From NCBI RefSeq assembly GCF_010548375.1, contig NZ_JAAGLY010000006.1, forward strand, positions 62,001 through 126,000: 64,000 nucleotides of DNA, read 5' to 3'. Shown piece by piece: positions 24,871-35,079 of the stretch. This DNA is from Streptomyces sp. SID13726 (GTDB lineage: Bacteria > Actinomycetota > Actinomycetes > Streptomycetales > Streptomycetaceae). A model generated the notes under the pieces. It had not been told where the DNA came from and searched no databases. It saw only the letters and a list, made by a program, of their open reading frames with translations. Each line of letters opens with the position of its first letter. Position 1 is the stretch's first letter. Made by a program: the position numbers and the translations under genes.

Positions 24871-26392
24871 GGCGTTCCAGGTCGGAGGGGCGGACCTGGA
24901 TGACGGCGACGGCGATGAGGGCGGCGAGCACGGTGAAGATGGCGGCCATGACGAAAGCGGCGGAGGCCCCGGCGGTGAGGACCTCGTCGGACCAGGGCCG
25001 CGGGAGCTCACCGGTGCGCTCGAACAGGCGGCGCTCGGCCGGGGTGGCCTGCGAGAGGAAGCGGGGGACCTGCTTCTCCGCCTCGTTGGTGCTGGCCGTG
25101 CCGAACATCGTGACCAGGATGGACAGGCCCAGCGAACCGCCCACCTGCTGGGTCGCGTTGAGGAGTCCGGAGGCCGCGCCGGTCTCCTCGGTGGGTACGT
25201 CGGAGAGGGCCATCAGGGTCAGCGACACGAACTCCATGCCCATGCCGAGGCTGAAGACGAGCATCGGGCCCAGCACACTGCCCGCGTAGGTCGAGTGGAC
25301 GTCGGTCAGGGTCAGCCAGGCGAGCCCGGCCGCAGCGAGGACCGCGCCCAGCACCATGAAGGGTTTGGGCCCGTAGACCGGCAGGAACCGCGAGGCGAGT
25401 CCGGCGCCGACGGCGATGACCGCGCTGACCGGCAGGAAGGCGAAGCCGGTCGCCAGCGGGCTGAAGTCCAGCACGTTCTGGGTGAAGAGGGTCAGGAAGA
25501 AGAACATGCCGAAGATCGCGGCGGCGAGGCACAGCATGATCCCGTAGGTGCCCGCGCGGTTGCGGTCGGCGAACATGTGCAGCGGGGTGATGGGCTGGCG
25601 GGAGCGCTTCTCGACCAGCACGAACACCACGAGCAGGACCACCGCGGCGGCGAACGAGCAGAGGGTGAGGGCGTCCCGCCAGCCGTCCTGGGCGGCCCGG
25701 ATGAAGCCGTACACCAGCAGCACCATGCCGCCGGTGGAGGTCAGCGCGCCGGTGATGTCGAAGCTGCCGGGGTGGCGTTCGGACTCCCTGATGAAGCGGG
25801 GTGTGGCGAGCGCGATGAGCAGTCCGATCGGCACGTTGACGAAGAGCACCCACCGCCAGTTCAGCCACTCCACGAGGACTCCGCCGGCCAGCAGCCCGAT
25901 CGCGCCGCCGCCCGCGGAGACGGCGGCGAAGACGCCGAACGCCCGGTTGCGCTCGGGGCCTTCCCGGAACGTGGTGCTGATCAGGGCGAGGGAGGTCGGT
26001 GAGGCGATGGCGCCGCCGACGCCCTGGAGGGCGCGTGCGGCCAGGAGTTGGGTCTCGTTCTGGGCGAGTCCGCCGAGCAGCGAGGCGAGCACGAAGAGCA
26101 GCACTCCGCAGATGAACACCCGCCGCCGGCCGAGGATGTCACCGGCCCGGCCGCCGAGCAGCAGCAGGCCGCCGAAGGTGAGGGTGTACGCGTTGACCAC
26201 CCAGGCGAGGCTGGTGGTGGAGAAGTCCAGGGAGCGCTGGATGTCGGGGAGCGCGATGTTCACGATGGTGATGTCGAGCACCACCATGAGCTGGCAGGAC
26301 GCGATCACCAGAAGAGCCATGGCGTTTCCGCCGCCGCCGGGGTCCGGCGTGGTGGTCCGCGGTGCAGAACTGGCCTGCGGGTCGGTGCTCAT
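24845..26392 (-). CDS. DHA2-family drug:H+ antiporter (EmrB/QacA type, 14 helices)
   Basis: A 515-residue MFS exporter. The motif-A loop GGRAGDILGRRRVFICG and the antiporter motif-C-like stretch SAGGGAIGLLAGGVLVEW are present; about 14 hydrophobic helices can be counted. The first helix carries the DHA2 signature VVLDITIVNIALPDI. It is expected to export a hydrophobic drug or metabolite using the proton gradient. The ATG at 26392 follows GGAGA. It lies 35 bases after the GH13 gene on the same strand, so it may share that transcript, although the functions look unrelated. Convergent overlap with the LuxR gene is 26 bases. Confidence 0.88.
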   Translation of the reverse strand: MSTDPQASSAPRTTTPDPGGGGNAMALLVIASCQLMVVLDITIVNIALPDIQRSLDFSTTSLAWVVNAYTLTFGGLLLLGGRAGDILGRRRVFICGVLLFVLASLLGGLAQNETQLLAARALQGVGGAIASPTSLALISTTFREGPERNRAFGVFAAVSAGGGAIGLLAGGVLVEWLNWRWVLFVNVPIGLLIALATPRFIRESERHPGSFDITGALTSTGGMVLLVYGFIRAAQDGWRDALTLCSFAAAVVLLVVFVLVEKRSRQPITPLHMFADRNRAGTYGIMLCLAAAIFGMFFFLTLFTQNVLDFSPLATGFAFLPVSAVIAVGAGLASRFLPVYGPKPFMVLGAVLAAAGLAWLTLTDVHSTYAGSVLGPMLVFSLGMGMEFVSLTLMALSDVPTEETGAASGLLNATQQVGGSLGLSILVTMFGTASTNEAEKQVPRFLSQATPAERRLFERTGELPRPWSDEVLTAGASAAFVMAAIFTVLAALIAVAVIQVRPSDLERLKGGPPQP

Positions 26393-26427
26393 GGTCTCCG
26401 TTCGACCGTACGCCCGCGCCGTGGCCG

Positions 26428-27873
26428 TCACCACTCGAGGACGTGGCACCCCCAGGCCGCCAGGGACACGAACAGTCCGGAGTCGGCCAGTTCGTCTCCG
26501 TCACGGTCGTAGACCGCTCCGTCCAGCAGGTCGGTCAGGCGGTGCGCGCGTCCTCGCAGGTCGTCCCAGGGCAACGGCACTCGGGCCTGCGCCGGGCGGC
26601 CGGAGTCGTTGACGACGACCAGGTGACGGGCGTCGGGATCGGTCCAGGTCCAGGCGAGCAGGCCACGGTGGGTGTCGTTGTCGGGCCAGCCCACCGGGGT
26701 CACCGGCCGCCAGTCGCCCCGGCGCACGGTGGCGGCGGCGGGCAGCAGACGGCCGTAGAACTCGCGCAGCGGCTCGTCGACCGGCTCCCGCGGCCTGCGC
26801 CGCAGGAAGACGGGCGGGCGTACGCGGCGGCCCTCGAACTGGCCCTCGTGCCAGAGCGTGGCGCCGGGCAGGGTCGCGACCGCGACGGCGGCAGCGCGCT
26901 CCCGGTCCCCGATGAGCACGGCGGCGGCCCGTGGTTCGTCGTGGTTCTCCAGGAAGCGCACGAGGCCGCGCTGGTAGGAGAGGTCGGCGCCCAGGTGGGC
27001 GCGGACGGAGTCGGCGTCCTCGTGCAGGAGGCGGTCGTAGAGGCGCTTGTCGTAGCAGTGGTCGAAGCCCTGCTGCTGAAGGGCCCCTTCGAGGTCCCAG
27101 TAGGCCTCGGCGAGGAGGAGCAGGCCGGGGTGGCGGGCCCGGACGCGCGAAATGACGTACGGCCAGAAGTCCTCGGCCGGGGCGGTGCCCGCGCGGTCGC
27201 CCCAGGTCTTTCCGAAGATGTCGTTCATCAGCAGCATGGCCATGTCGCAGCGCACGCCGTCGGCCTGGTCGCCGATGGACACGAGGGTCTCCACGGTCGC
27301 CTCGCGCAGTGCCGCGCTGAAGGCGTTCAGCTGGACCACGTCCGGCCAGGGCGGGAAGTACGGGTCGCGGCCACGGGCGTAGACCTGTCCCCCGGCCTCG
27401 ACGAAGTCGGCCGGCGCGCGGGTCAGGTCCTCGGCGGTGCCCCGCACGAGCCGGTCGGGGTCCGACATGAGCCAGGGGTGGTCGGGGGCCACATGGTTGG
27501 GGACATAGTCGAGGATCAACCGCACTCCGCGCGCGGCGAGTCGGGCGCGGGCCTCGGCCAGTCCCTCCGGTCCGCCGAGGGCGGGATCGACGACGTAGTT
27601 CCGTACGCAGTACGGCGATCCGGCGAGGTCCGCCTCGGTGACGTCGGGCAGGGCCTCACGGAAGGAGGCCATGAGCCCCGGGTCGCGCAGGGCGATCTCC
27701 CGGCCGGCCGGGCTGCGTTCCCACACGCCCATCAGCCAGACGGTGTCGACGCCGGGCAGCGCGACGGAGTCCCAGTCCTCGCCCGGCACGTCCCCGAGGG
27801 TGACGGGACGACCGTGGCGGCTGCTCAACTCACCCAGCCAGACAAGGGTGTTGATCTCGTGGATCACCGTCAT
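26428..27873 (-). CDS. GH13 alpha-amylase-family glycosidase
   Basis: A 481-residue TIM-barrel enzyme. GH13 regions are visible: DYVPNHV, the nucleophile Asp in GVRCDMAML, the acid Glu in LLLLAEAYW, and the transition-state Asp in FLENHDEPRAA. A C-terminal beta domain follows (from about residue 400). The opening (EINTLVWLGELSSRHG) and the short length suggest a bacterial intracellular glucanase or transferase rather than a secreted amylase; no signal peptide is present. Its ATG overlaps the stop of the GH63-like gene (ATGA), with GAGGAG 8 bases upstream. The two are a coupled pair that may process the same alpha-glucan; the substrate is unknown. Confidence 0.87.
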   Translation of the reverse strand: MTVIHEINTLVWLGELSSRHGRPVTLGDVPGEDWDSVALPGVDTVWLMGVWERSPAGREIALRDPGLMASFREALPDVTEADLAGSPYCVRNYVVDPALGGPEGLAEARARLAARGVRLILDYVPNHVAPDHPWLMSDPDRLVRGTAEDLTRAPADFVEAGGQVYARGRDPYFPPWPDVVQLNAFSAALREATVETLVSIGDQADGVRCDMAMLLMNDIFGKTWGDRAGTAPAEDFWPYVISRVRARHPGLLLLAEAYWDLEGALQQQGFDHCYDKRLYDRLLHEDADSVRAHLGADLSYQRGLVRFLENHDEPRAAAVLIGDRERAAAVAVATLPGATLWHEGQFEGRRVRPPVFLRRRPREPVDEPLREFYGRLLPAAATVRRGDWRPVTPVGWPDNDTHRGLLAWTWTDPDARHLVVVNDSGRPAQARVPLPWDDLRGRAHRLTDLLDGAVYDRDGDELADSGLFVSLAAWGCHVLEW

Positions 27874-30581
27874 GACAGCGGCTCCTCGCGCTCGGTCGGC
27901 TTCAGCGAGTCCCGCCCGCCGCGCTGCCAGTCCTCCTCGCTGATCGCGTGGAAGAGCGTCGCGGTGGCCGCCACCAGACCTGTCCAGCCGGTCTGGTGGG
28001 AGGCGCCGAGGCCCGCGCCGTTGTCGCCGTGGAAGTACTCGTAGAAGAGGATCAGGTCCTTCCAGTGCGGGTCCTTGGCGAACATCGGCTGGGCGCCATG
28101 GACCGGCCGGTGGCCGTCGGCGTCGGGCAGGAAGGTCGCGGTGAGCCGGTCGGAGATCTCGCGGGCGACCTCGTACAGGTTGAGCTGCCGTCCGGAGCCG
28201 GTCGGGCACTCCACGGTGAAGTCGGGGCCGTGGTAGCCGTGCAGGTTGAGCAGGGCGCGGATCAGCAGGATGTTCATCGGGAACCACACCGGGCCACGCC
28301 AGTTGGAGTTCCCGCCGAACATGCCCGAGTCGGACTCGGCCGGAAGGTAGCCGACGCCGTACGTCTGCCCGTGCACGTCGAAGGTGTACGGGTGGGTCGC
28401 GTGGTGCTTGGACAGGGACCGGATGCCGTGCGGGCCCAGGAACTCGTCCTCGTCGAGCATCCGGGCCAGGACGCGGCGCAGCCGGTCCTCGCCGAACAGC
28501 GCGAAGAGGTACCGCCCGTCGACGGTGGGCCCGGCGTCCGGGTGCTGCGAGACGAAGGCCTCGACGGCGGGGTGGCGTCGGATGAAGTCCCGTGCCCCTT
28601 CGACCAGTTCGGGGAAGGCCCGGTCCGCCCGGCCCCCGATGACGCTGGTCGCCGCAAGCGGTATCAGACCGACCAGGGACCGCACCTTCAGCCGGGTCGC
28701 GGTGCCGTCGGGCAGCCGCAGGACGTCGTAGAAGAAGCCGTCCTCCTCGTCCCACAGGCTGGCGTTGTCCTTGCCGATGCGGTTCATGGCGACGGCGATC
28801 CACGCGAAGTGCTCGAAGAGCATCTGCGCCTGTTCGACGTACACCGGGTTCTCCACGGCGAGTTCGATGGCGATGTCGAGGAGGTTCTGGCAGTACAGCG
28901 CCATCCACGCGGTGCCGTCGGCCTGGTCGAGCTGCCCGCCGGTGGGCAGGGGCGCGCTGCGGTCGAAGACGCCGATGTTGTCGAGGCCGAGGAAGCCGCC
29001 CTGGAAGACGTTGTTGCCGTCGGCGTCCTTGCGGTTGAGCCACCAGGTGAAGTTCTTCGTCAGCTTCTGGTAGGCGTTCTCCAGGAAGGCCCGGTCACCG
29101 TGGCCCGTGCGGTGCTTCTCCAGCTCGTAGACGAACAGGACCGCCCAGGCGTGCACGGGCGGGTTGACGTCCCCGAAGTTCCATTCGTACGCGGGGATCT
29201 GGCCGTTGGGGTGGAGGTACAGGCGGCGCAGCAGCAGGTCGAGCTGGGACTTGGCGAAGCCGATGTCGACCATGGCGAGGGACAGGGTGTGGAAGGCGAG
29301 GTCCCAGGCGGCGAACCAGGGGTACTCCCAGGTGTCCGGCATCGACATGATCTCGTCGTTGACCATGTGGTACCAGGCGCTGTTGCGGACCCGCGGGTCG
29401 GCGGCGAGCGGGTCCACGCCGTGTTCGGCGAGCCAGCGCTCGACGTCGAGGTAGTAGTACTGCTTGCTCCACAGCATCCCGGCGAGGGCCTGGCGGACGA
29501 GTCGCCGCTCCTCGTCCCCCATCGAGGGGGGTGTGATGCCGGCGTAGAAGGTGTCGGCCTCGGTGCGGCGGGTGTCGAGCACGGTCTGGAACTCGGCCCA
29601 GGGGTCCGGGAGTTCAGTGTCGGTGAGACGCAGGCGGATGCGGGCGCTGTCCCCGGCGGGGATCGTCAGGACGTGGTGGACGGCGGACTTGGTGCCGGTG
29701 CGGGCGGGGTTGACCGCCTCCTGTGTGCCGTGGACGACGTACCTGTCGATGCCGTCCTTGACGTACGGAGTGCTGTTGGGGCTGCCGAAGACGCGCTCGT
29801 TGTTCGTCTCGTTGTCGGTGAAGAGCGGCTCGCCGCCCTGGTGGTAGAGCCAGCGGGAGCCGAGTTCCTCGTGCTCGGCGCGCACAGCCCCTTCTGCCGC
29901 CCGGAGTGCGGGGACCGCCGTACCACCCGCCCAGGACCAGGTGTGCCGGAACCACAGCGTCGGCAGCAGGTGCAGTACGGCTTCGTCCGGGCCCCGGTTG
30001 TGCGCGGTGATCTCGATCAGCAGGTCCTCGGGGCCCGCCTTCGCGTACTCGACGAACACGTCGAAGTAGCGGTCCTCGTCGAAGACCCCGGTGTCGAGCA
30101 GCTCGTACTCGAAGTCGTGGCGCCCGCGCTCGCGGTTGACGGCCACGAGGTCGCCGTAGGGGAACTCGCCCTGCGGGTACTTGTAGAGGTACTTCATGTA
30201 CGAGTGGGTGGGCGTGTTGTCGAGGTGGAACCAGTACTCCTTGGCGTCCTCGCCGTGGTTGCCCTCGGCGTTGGTGAGGCCGAACATCCGCTCCTTGAGG
30301 ATGGGGTCGCGGCCGTTCCACAGGGCGAGCGCGAAGCACAGGCGCTGCTTGTCGTCGCTGACCCCGGCGATGCCGTCCTCGCCCCAGCGGTAGGCGCGGG
30401 AGCGGGCCTGGTCGTGGGTGAAGTACGACCAGGCGTCGCCGTTCTCGCTGTAGTCCTCGCGGACCGTGCCCCACTGACGTTCGCTCAGGTACGGCCCCCA
30501 GCGTCGCCAGGAGGCCGTGCCCGCGTCGGCCTCGGCCAGCCGCCGCCGTTCGGCGTCCGGTGTGCCGCTGTCAGTCGCCAT
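27870..30581 (-). CDS. MGH1-like (GH63-type) glucosidase
   Basis: A 903-residue protein with an N-terminal beta-sandwich (to about 370) and a C-terminal (alpha/alpha)6 barrel of the GH63 / mannosylglycerate-hydrolase-like type. Characteristic segments are WEYPWFAAWDLAFHT, NPPVHAWAVLF, GLDNIGVFDRS and NSNWRGPVWFPMN. It has no signal peptide. The family cleaves terminal alpha-glucosyl units; the exact substrate is unclear. GAGGAGG lies 7 bases before the ATG at 30581. It leads the transcript that continues into the GH13 gene with a 4-base overlap. Confidence 0.85.
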   Translation of the reverse strand: MATDSGTPDAERRRLAEADAGTASWRRWGPYLSERQWGTVREDYSENGDAWSYFTHDQARSRAYRWGEDGIAGVSDDKQRLCFALALWNGRDPILKERMFGLTNAEGNHGEDAKEYWFHLDNTPTHSYMKYLYKYPQGEFPYGDLVAVNRERGRHDFEYELLDTGVFDEDRYFDVFVEYAKAGPEDLLIEITAHNRGPDEAVLHLLPTLWFRHTWSWAGGTAVPALRAAEGAVRAEHEELGSRWLYHQGGEPLFTDNETNNERVFGSPNSTPYVKDGIDRYVVHGTQEAVNPARTGTKSAVHHVLTIPAGDSARIRLRLTDTELPDPWAEFQTVLDTRRTEADTFYAGITPPSMGDEERRLVRQALAGMLWSKQYYYLDVERWLAEHGVDPLAADPRVRNSAWYHMVNDEIMSMPDTWEYPWFAAWDLAFHTLSLAMVDIGFAKSQLDLLLRRLYLHPNGQIPAYEWNFGDVNPPVHAWAVLFVYELEKHRTGHGDRAFLENAYQKLTKNFTWWLNRKDADGNNVFQGGFLGLDNIGVFDRSAPLPTGGQLDQADGTAWMALYCQNLLDIAIELAVENPVYVEQAQMLFEHFAWIAVAMNRIGKDNASLWDEEDGFFYDVLRLPDGTATRLKVRSLVGLIPLAATSVIGGRADRAFPELVEGARDFIRRHPAVEAFVSQHPDAGPTVDGRYLFALFGEDRLRRVLARMLDEDEFLGPHGIRSLSKHHATHPYTFDVHGQTYGVGYLPAESDSGMFGGNSNWRGPVWFPMNILLIRALLNLHGYHGPDFTVECPTGSGRQLNLYEVAREISDRLTATFLPDADGHRPVHGAQPMFAKDPHWKDLILFYEYFHGDNGAGLGASHQTGWTGLVAATATLFHAISEEDWQRGGRDSLKPTEREEPLS

Positions 30582-30697
30582 CGCCCGTCCTCCTCGCCGC
30601 CCGAGACATGCATCCCAGACTCAGCGCACCGACGGGAAGCCGCAATGGCGGTGCGCTGTACGGAAGCGGGTGTCACCGTTCCGGAGCAACCTCCGAA

Positions 30698-33600
30698 TCA
30701 GCCGATCTCGACCAGCAGGTCGCCGCCCTCCACCTGCTGGATCCTGTTGATGGCGAGCCGGGAGACCCGGCCGGACTTCGCCGCCGTGATCGACGCCTCC
30801 ATCTTCATCGCCTCGATGGTGGCCACGGTCGCGCCCGCCTCGACCTCGTCGCCCTCGGCCACCGCGAGCGTGACCACGCCGGCGAACGGAGCGGCGACAT
30901 GCCCGGTGTCGGAGCGGTCGGCCTTCTCCGTGGTCGGGATGGACGAGGAGGCGGCGACATCGCGGATCTGGATGGGCCGCAGCTGGCCGTTGAGCGTGGA
31001 CATCACCGTGCGCATGCCCCGCTCGTCGGCCTCGCCGATCGCTTCGAGGGCGATGAGGAGCCGGACGCCGGGCTCCAGGTCGACGGCGTACTCCTTGCCC
31101 GGGCGCAGGCCGTAGAAGAAGTCCTTGCTGTCCAGGAGGCTGGTGTCGCCGTAGGACTGGCGGTGGGCCTCGAACTCGCGGGTCGGGGCCGGGAACAGGA
31201 GCCGGTTGAGGGTGGCGCGGCGGTCCTTCTCCAGGCCGGTGCGGTCCTCGGCGTTCAGCTCCTGGACGGGCTTGGCGTCGGCGCGGCCCTGGAGGGCCTT
31301 ACTGCGGAAGGGCTCGGGCCAGCCGCCGGGCGGGGTGCCCAGCTCGCCGCGCAGGAAGCCGATGACCGAGTCGGGGATGTCGAAGCGGTCCGGGGTCTCC
31401 TCGAAGTCCTCGGGGGCGACCCCGGCGCCGACGAGGTGCAGGGCGAGGTCGCCGACCACCTTGGAGGACGGGGTGACCTTGACCAGGTGCCCGAGGATGC
31501 GGTCGGCGGCGGCGTACATCGCCTCGATGTCCTCGAACCGGTCGCCGAGGCCGAGCGCGACGGCCTGGGTGCGCAGGTTGGAGAGCTGGCCGCCGGGGAT
31601 CTCGTGGTCGTAGACGCGCCCGGTCGGGGAGGCGAGGCCCGCCTCGAAGGGGGCGTAGATCTTGCGGACGCTCTCCCAGTACGGCTCCAGGTTCCCAACG
31701 GCCCGCAGGTCGAGGCCGGTGGGCCGGTCGGAGTGGTCGGTCGCTGCCACGATCGCGGAGAGGGAGGGCTGCGAGGTCGTACCGGCCATGGAGGCGACGG
31801 CTCCGTCGACGGCGTCGGCGCCCGCCTGGATCGCGGCCAGGTAGGTGGCGAGCTGGCCGCCCGCGGTGTCGTGGGTGTGGATGTGGACCGGCAGGTCGAA
31901 CTCGCGGCGCAGGGCCGAGACGAGCTTCGCGGCGGCGGGGGCGCGCAGCAGGCCCGCCATGTCCTTGACGGCCAGGACGTGGGCCCCGGCATCGACGATC
32001 TGCTCGGCGAGGCGCAGGTAGTAGTCGAGGGTGTAGAGGCGCTCGTTCGGGTCGGACAGGTCCGAGGTGTAGCAGAGGGCGACCTCGGCGATCGAGGTGC
32101 CGGTGGCGCGTACGGCCTCGATGGCGGGGCGCATCTGGCTGACGTCGTTGAGGGCGTCGAAGATGCGGAAGATGTCGATGCCGGTCTCGGCGGCCTCCTG
32201 GACGAAGGCGTCGGTCACCTCGGTCGGGTACGGGGTGTAGCCGACGGTGTTGCGGCCGCGCAGCAGCATCTGGAGGCAGATGTTGGGGACGGCCTCGCGC
32301 AGGGCGGCGAGCCGCTCCCAGGGGTCCTCGGCGAGGAAGCGCAGGGCCACGTCGTAGGTGGCGCCGCCCCAGCACTCCAGGGAGAGCAGCTCGGGAAGGG
32401 TGCGGGCGACGGCCGGGGCGACGGCGAGCATGTCCTTGGTGCGCACGCGGGTGGCGAGCAGTGACTGGTGGGCGTCGCGGAAGGTGGTGTCGGTGACGCC
32501 GATGGTCGGCGACTCGCGCAGCCAGCGGGCGAAGCCCTCGGGGCCGAGTTCGGTGAGCTTCTGCTTGGAGCCCGCGGGCGGCTCGATGTCGGGCGTGCCG
32601 GGCAGCTTGGAGATGGAGTCGATCAGGTCGGGCCGCTCCCCGTGCGGCTTGTTGACCGTCACGTCGGCCAGGTAGGTGAGCAACTTCGTGCCGCGGTCCG
32701 CGGAGTGACGGGCCGTCAGCAGATGCGGGCGCTGCTCGATGAACGACGTGGTGACGTTGCCCGCCTGGAAGTCCGGGTCGTCGAGCACGGCTTGCAGGAA
32801 CGGGATGTTGGTGGCCACACCGCGGATGCGGAACTCGGCGACGGCACGCCGGGCCCGGTTGACCGCGGTGGTGAAGTCCCGGCCCCGGCAGGAGAGTTTG
32901 ACCAGCATCGAGTCGAAGTGGGCGCTGATCTCCGTACCGGCGTGGGTGGTTCCGCCGTCGAGCCGGATGCCGGAGCCGCCGGGCGAGCGGTAGGCGCTGA
33001 TGCGGCCGGTGTCCGGGCGGAAGCCGTTGGCGGGGTCCTCGGTGGTGATACGGCACTGGAGGGCGGCGCCGTGCAGCTGGACCGTCTCCTGGGAGAGCCC
33101 GAGGTCGGCGAGGGTGGCTCCGGCGGCGATGCGCAGCTGGGCCTGGACGAGGTCGACGTCGGTGACCTCCTCGGTGACCGTGTGCTCGACCTGGATGCGC
33201 GGGTTCATCTCGATGAAGACGTGGTTGCCCTCGCGGTCGAGGAGGAACTCCACGGTGCCCGCGTTGCGGTAGCCGATCTCGCGGGCGAAGCGCACGGCGT
33301 CGGCGCAGATCCGGTCGCGCAGGTCGGGGTCGAGGTTGGGCGCGGGGGCCAGCTCGATGACCTTCTGGTGGCGGCGCTGGACCGAGCAGTCGCGCTCGTA
33401 GAGGTGGATGACGTTGCCGTGCCCGTCCGCGAGGATCTGCACCTCGATGTGGCGGGGCTCGACGACGGCCTTCTCCAGGAAGACGGTCGAGTCGCCGAAG
33501 GCGGAGGCGGCCTCGCGCGCGGCGGCCTCGATGGACTCGCGCAGCTGGGCGGGGTCCTCGACCCGGCGCATACCCCGCCCGCCACCACCGGCGACGGCCT

Positions 33601-34072
33601 TCACGAAGACCGGGAAGCCGATGTCGTCCGCGGCCCTGACCAGCTCGTCCACGTCGTCCGAGGGTGCCGAGGAGCCGAGCACCGGCACTCCGGCGGCCCG
33701 GGCGGCGGCGACCGCGCGGGCCTTGTTGCCGGTCAGTTCGAGGATGTCGGCGCTGGGTCCGACGAAGGTGATGCCCGCTTCCTCGCAGGCCCGCGCGAGC
33801 TCCGGGTTCTCGGAGAGGAAGCCGTAGCCGGGGTAGACGGCGTCGGCGCCGGCCTGCCGGGCCGCGCGGATGATCTCGTCGACGGAGAGATAGGCCCGCA
33901 CGGGATGGCCCGGTTCGCCGATCTCGTAGGCCTCGTCGGCTTTGAGTCGGTGCAGTGAGTTGCGGTCCTCGTGGGGGAAGACGGCGACCGTCCTCGCGCC
34001 CACCTCGTATCCCGCGCGAAACGCGCGGATCGCGATCTCACCACGGTTGGCGACCAGTACCTTGCGGAGCAT
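30698..34072 (-). CDS. pyc: Pyruvate carboxylase
   Basis: A 1124-residue single-chain enzyme that carboxylates pyruvate to oxaloacetate. It has a biotin carboxylase (from MLRKVLVANRGEIAIRAF, with ATP-grasp KAVAGGGGRGMR), a carboxyltransferase TIM barrel (DTTFRDAHQSLLATR, with metal ligands in HIHTHDTAGG), and a C-terminal biotinyl domain with the target Lys in IEAMKMEAS. Length and order are those of actinobacterial Pyc. The ATG at 34072 is chosen over an ATG 36 bases upstream because the family starts here. The gene stands alone, 116 bases upstream of the GH63-like gene, and diverges from the DUF1684 gene. Confidence 0.97.
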   Translation of the reverse strand: MLRKVLVANRGEIAIRAFRAGYEVGARTVAVFPHEDRNSLHRLKADEAYEIGEPGHPVRAYLSVDEIIRAARQAGADAVYPGYGFLSENPELARACEEAGITFVGPSADILELTGNKARAVAAARAAGVPVLGSSAPSDDVDELVRAADDIGFPVFVKAVAGGGGRGMRRVEDPAQLRESIEAAAREAASAFGDSTVFLEKAVVEPRHIEVQILADGHGNVIHLYERDCSVQRRHQKVIELAPAPNLDPDLRDRICADAVRFAREIGYRNAGTVEFLLDREGNHVFIEMNPRIQVEHTVTEEVTDVDLVQAQLRIAAGATLADLGLSQETVQLHGAALQCRITTEDPANGFRPDTGRISAYRSPGGSGIRLDGGTTHAGTEISAHFDSMLVKLSCRGRDFTTAVNRARRAVAEFRIRGVATNIPFLQAVLDDPDFQAGNVTTSFIEQRPHLLTARHSADRGTKLLTYLADVTVNKPHGERPDLIDSISKLPGTPDIEPPAGSKQKLTELGPEGFARWLRESPTIGVTDTTFRDAHQSLLATRVRTKDMLAVAPAVARTLPELLSLECWGGATYDVALRFLAEDPWERLAALREAVPNICLQMLLRGRNTVGYTPYPTEVTDAFVQEAAETGIDIFRIFDALNDVSQMRPAIEAVRATGTSIAEVALCYTSDLSDPNERLYTLDYYLRLAEQIVDAGAHVLAVKDMAGLLRAPAAAKLVSALRREFDLPVHIHTHDTAGGQLATYLAAIQAGADAVDGAVASMAGTTSQPSLSAIVAATDHSDRPTGLDLRAVGNLEPYWESVRKIYAPFEAGLASPTGRVYDHEIPGGQLSNLRTQAVALGLGDRFEDIEAMYAAADRILGHLVKVTPSSKVVGDLALHLVGAGVAPEDFEETPDRFDIPDSVIGFLRGELGTPPGGWPEPFRSKALQGRADAKPVQELNAEDRTGLEKDRRATLNRLLFPAPTREFEAHRQSYGDTSLLDSKDFFYGLRPGKEYAVDLEPGVRLLIALEAIGEADERGMRTVMSTLNGQLRPIQIRDVAASSSIPTTEKADRSDTGHVAAPFAGVVTLAVAEGDEVEAGATVATIEAMKMEASITAAKSGRVSRLAINRIQQVEGGDLLVEIG

Positions 34073-34233
34073 TCCCGTTCCCTTCCGCCTGCCGGTGACG
34101 CCCCCCATGGTCGCGGCAAAGCCCGCCGCTGGCCATGAGAGTCAGGTCACGTGTCGCAGGCTGTTTGGGGATGATCTGCGCAGGTACGGCAGTTGTCACG
34201 GAGGACAGGACACCGCCGTACCAAGGAGTGGGC

Positions 34234-35031
34234 ATGAGCTTCGCCGAGGAGTGGGAGACCTGGCACCGGCAGAAGGAGGAGGTGCTCTCCGGACCGCACG
34301 GCTTCCTCGCCATCACCGGCCTGCACTGGCTGAACCCGGACCCGAGCCGCTTCGAGGACGCCCCCGGCGCCTGGTCGGCGGGCACCGACGGGGTCGTGGT
34401 CGAGCTGGACGAGGGCGAGGAGCTGACCGTGGACGGGCAGGTCGTGCGCGGCCGGCACGGCTTCGGGGTCATCGCCGAGCGGGACAGCGTCCACGCCGAC
34501 TGGGGCGACGCCCGTCTGGAGATCGCCAGGCGCGGCGGCAACGACATCCTGCGTCCGCGCCACCCCGACAGCGCCTTGCGTACGGCCTTCAAGTACACCC
34601 CCGCCTACGATCCGGACCCGCGCTGGGTGATCGAGGGCCGCTTCCTGCCGTACGAGGAGCCGCGCCCGGTGACCGTGGGTGCCGCGGTCGAGGGGCTGGA
34701 GCATGTCTACGACTCCCCCGGCCAGGTCGAGTTCGAGCTGGAGGGCACACGGCACAGGCTGACCGCGTTCAACGGGCGGGGTCCCGGCGCGCTCATGGTG
34801 CTGTTCACCGACAGGACCTCGGGCGTGACGACGTACGCGGCGAACCGTTCCCTCCAGATCGCCGCGCCTGACACGGACGGCCGGGTCTCGCTCGACTTCA
34901 ACCGTGCCGGGAACCTGCCCTGCGCCTACACCGACCTGGCCACCTGCCCGCTCCCGCCGACCGAGAACCGGCTGCCGGTCGCGGTCGAGGCGGGTGAGCG
35001 GATTCCGCTGGAGCGGGGCGGGCAGCCCTGA
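34234..35031 (+). CDS. DUF1684 family protein
   Basis: A 265-residue soluble protein of the DUF1684 family, found widely in bacteria and without assigned activity. The family core is clear: FLAITGLHWL, GDARLEIARRGG, and the C-terminal DFNRAGNLPCAYTDLATCPL with its two conserved cysteines. AAGGAG ends 5 bases before the ATG at 34234, so I take this start rather than one about 100 bases upstream. It faces pyruvate carboxylase across 161 bases of shared regulatory space in which I see no clear promoter. Confidence 0.87.
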   Translation: MSFAEEWETWHRQKEEVLSGPHGFLAITGLHWLNPDPSRFEDAPGAWSAGTDGVVVELDEGEELTVDGQVVRGRHGFGVIAERDSVHADWGDARLEIARRGGNDILRPRHPDSALRTAFKYTPAYDPDPRWVIEGRFLPYEEPRPVTVGAAVEGLEHVYDSPGQVEFELEGTRHRLTAFNGRGPGALMVLFTDRTSGVTTYAANRSLQIAAPDTDGRVSLDFNRAGNLPCAYTDLATCPLPPTENRLPVAVEAGERIPLERGGQP

Positions 35032-35079
35032 AGTGGGGCGGCCTTGAGGTCTCGCGGCCCTGAGGTCGGGCGGCCTTGA

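Noticed and set aside
27874..29043. Extension of the GH13 frame upstream into the GH63-like gene
   Set aside because: The extension is Arg-rich and out of frame with the real gene. The GH13 family start and a ribosome site are at 27873.
27948..31115. Very long open frame on the plus strand opposite the GH63-like gene
   Set aside because: It is a shadow of high GC3 on the opposite strand. Composition is Val/Gly/Glu-rich without domains, and the minus strand encodes clear enzymes.
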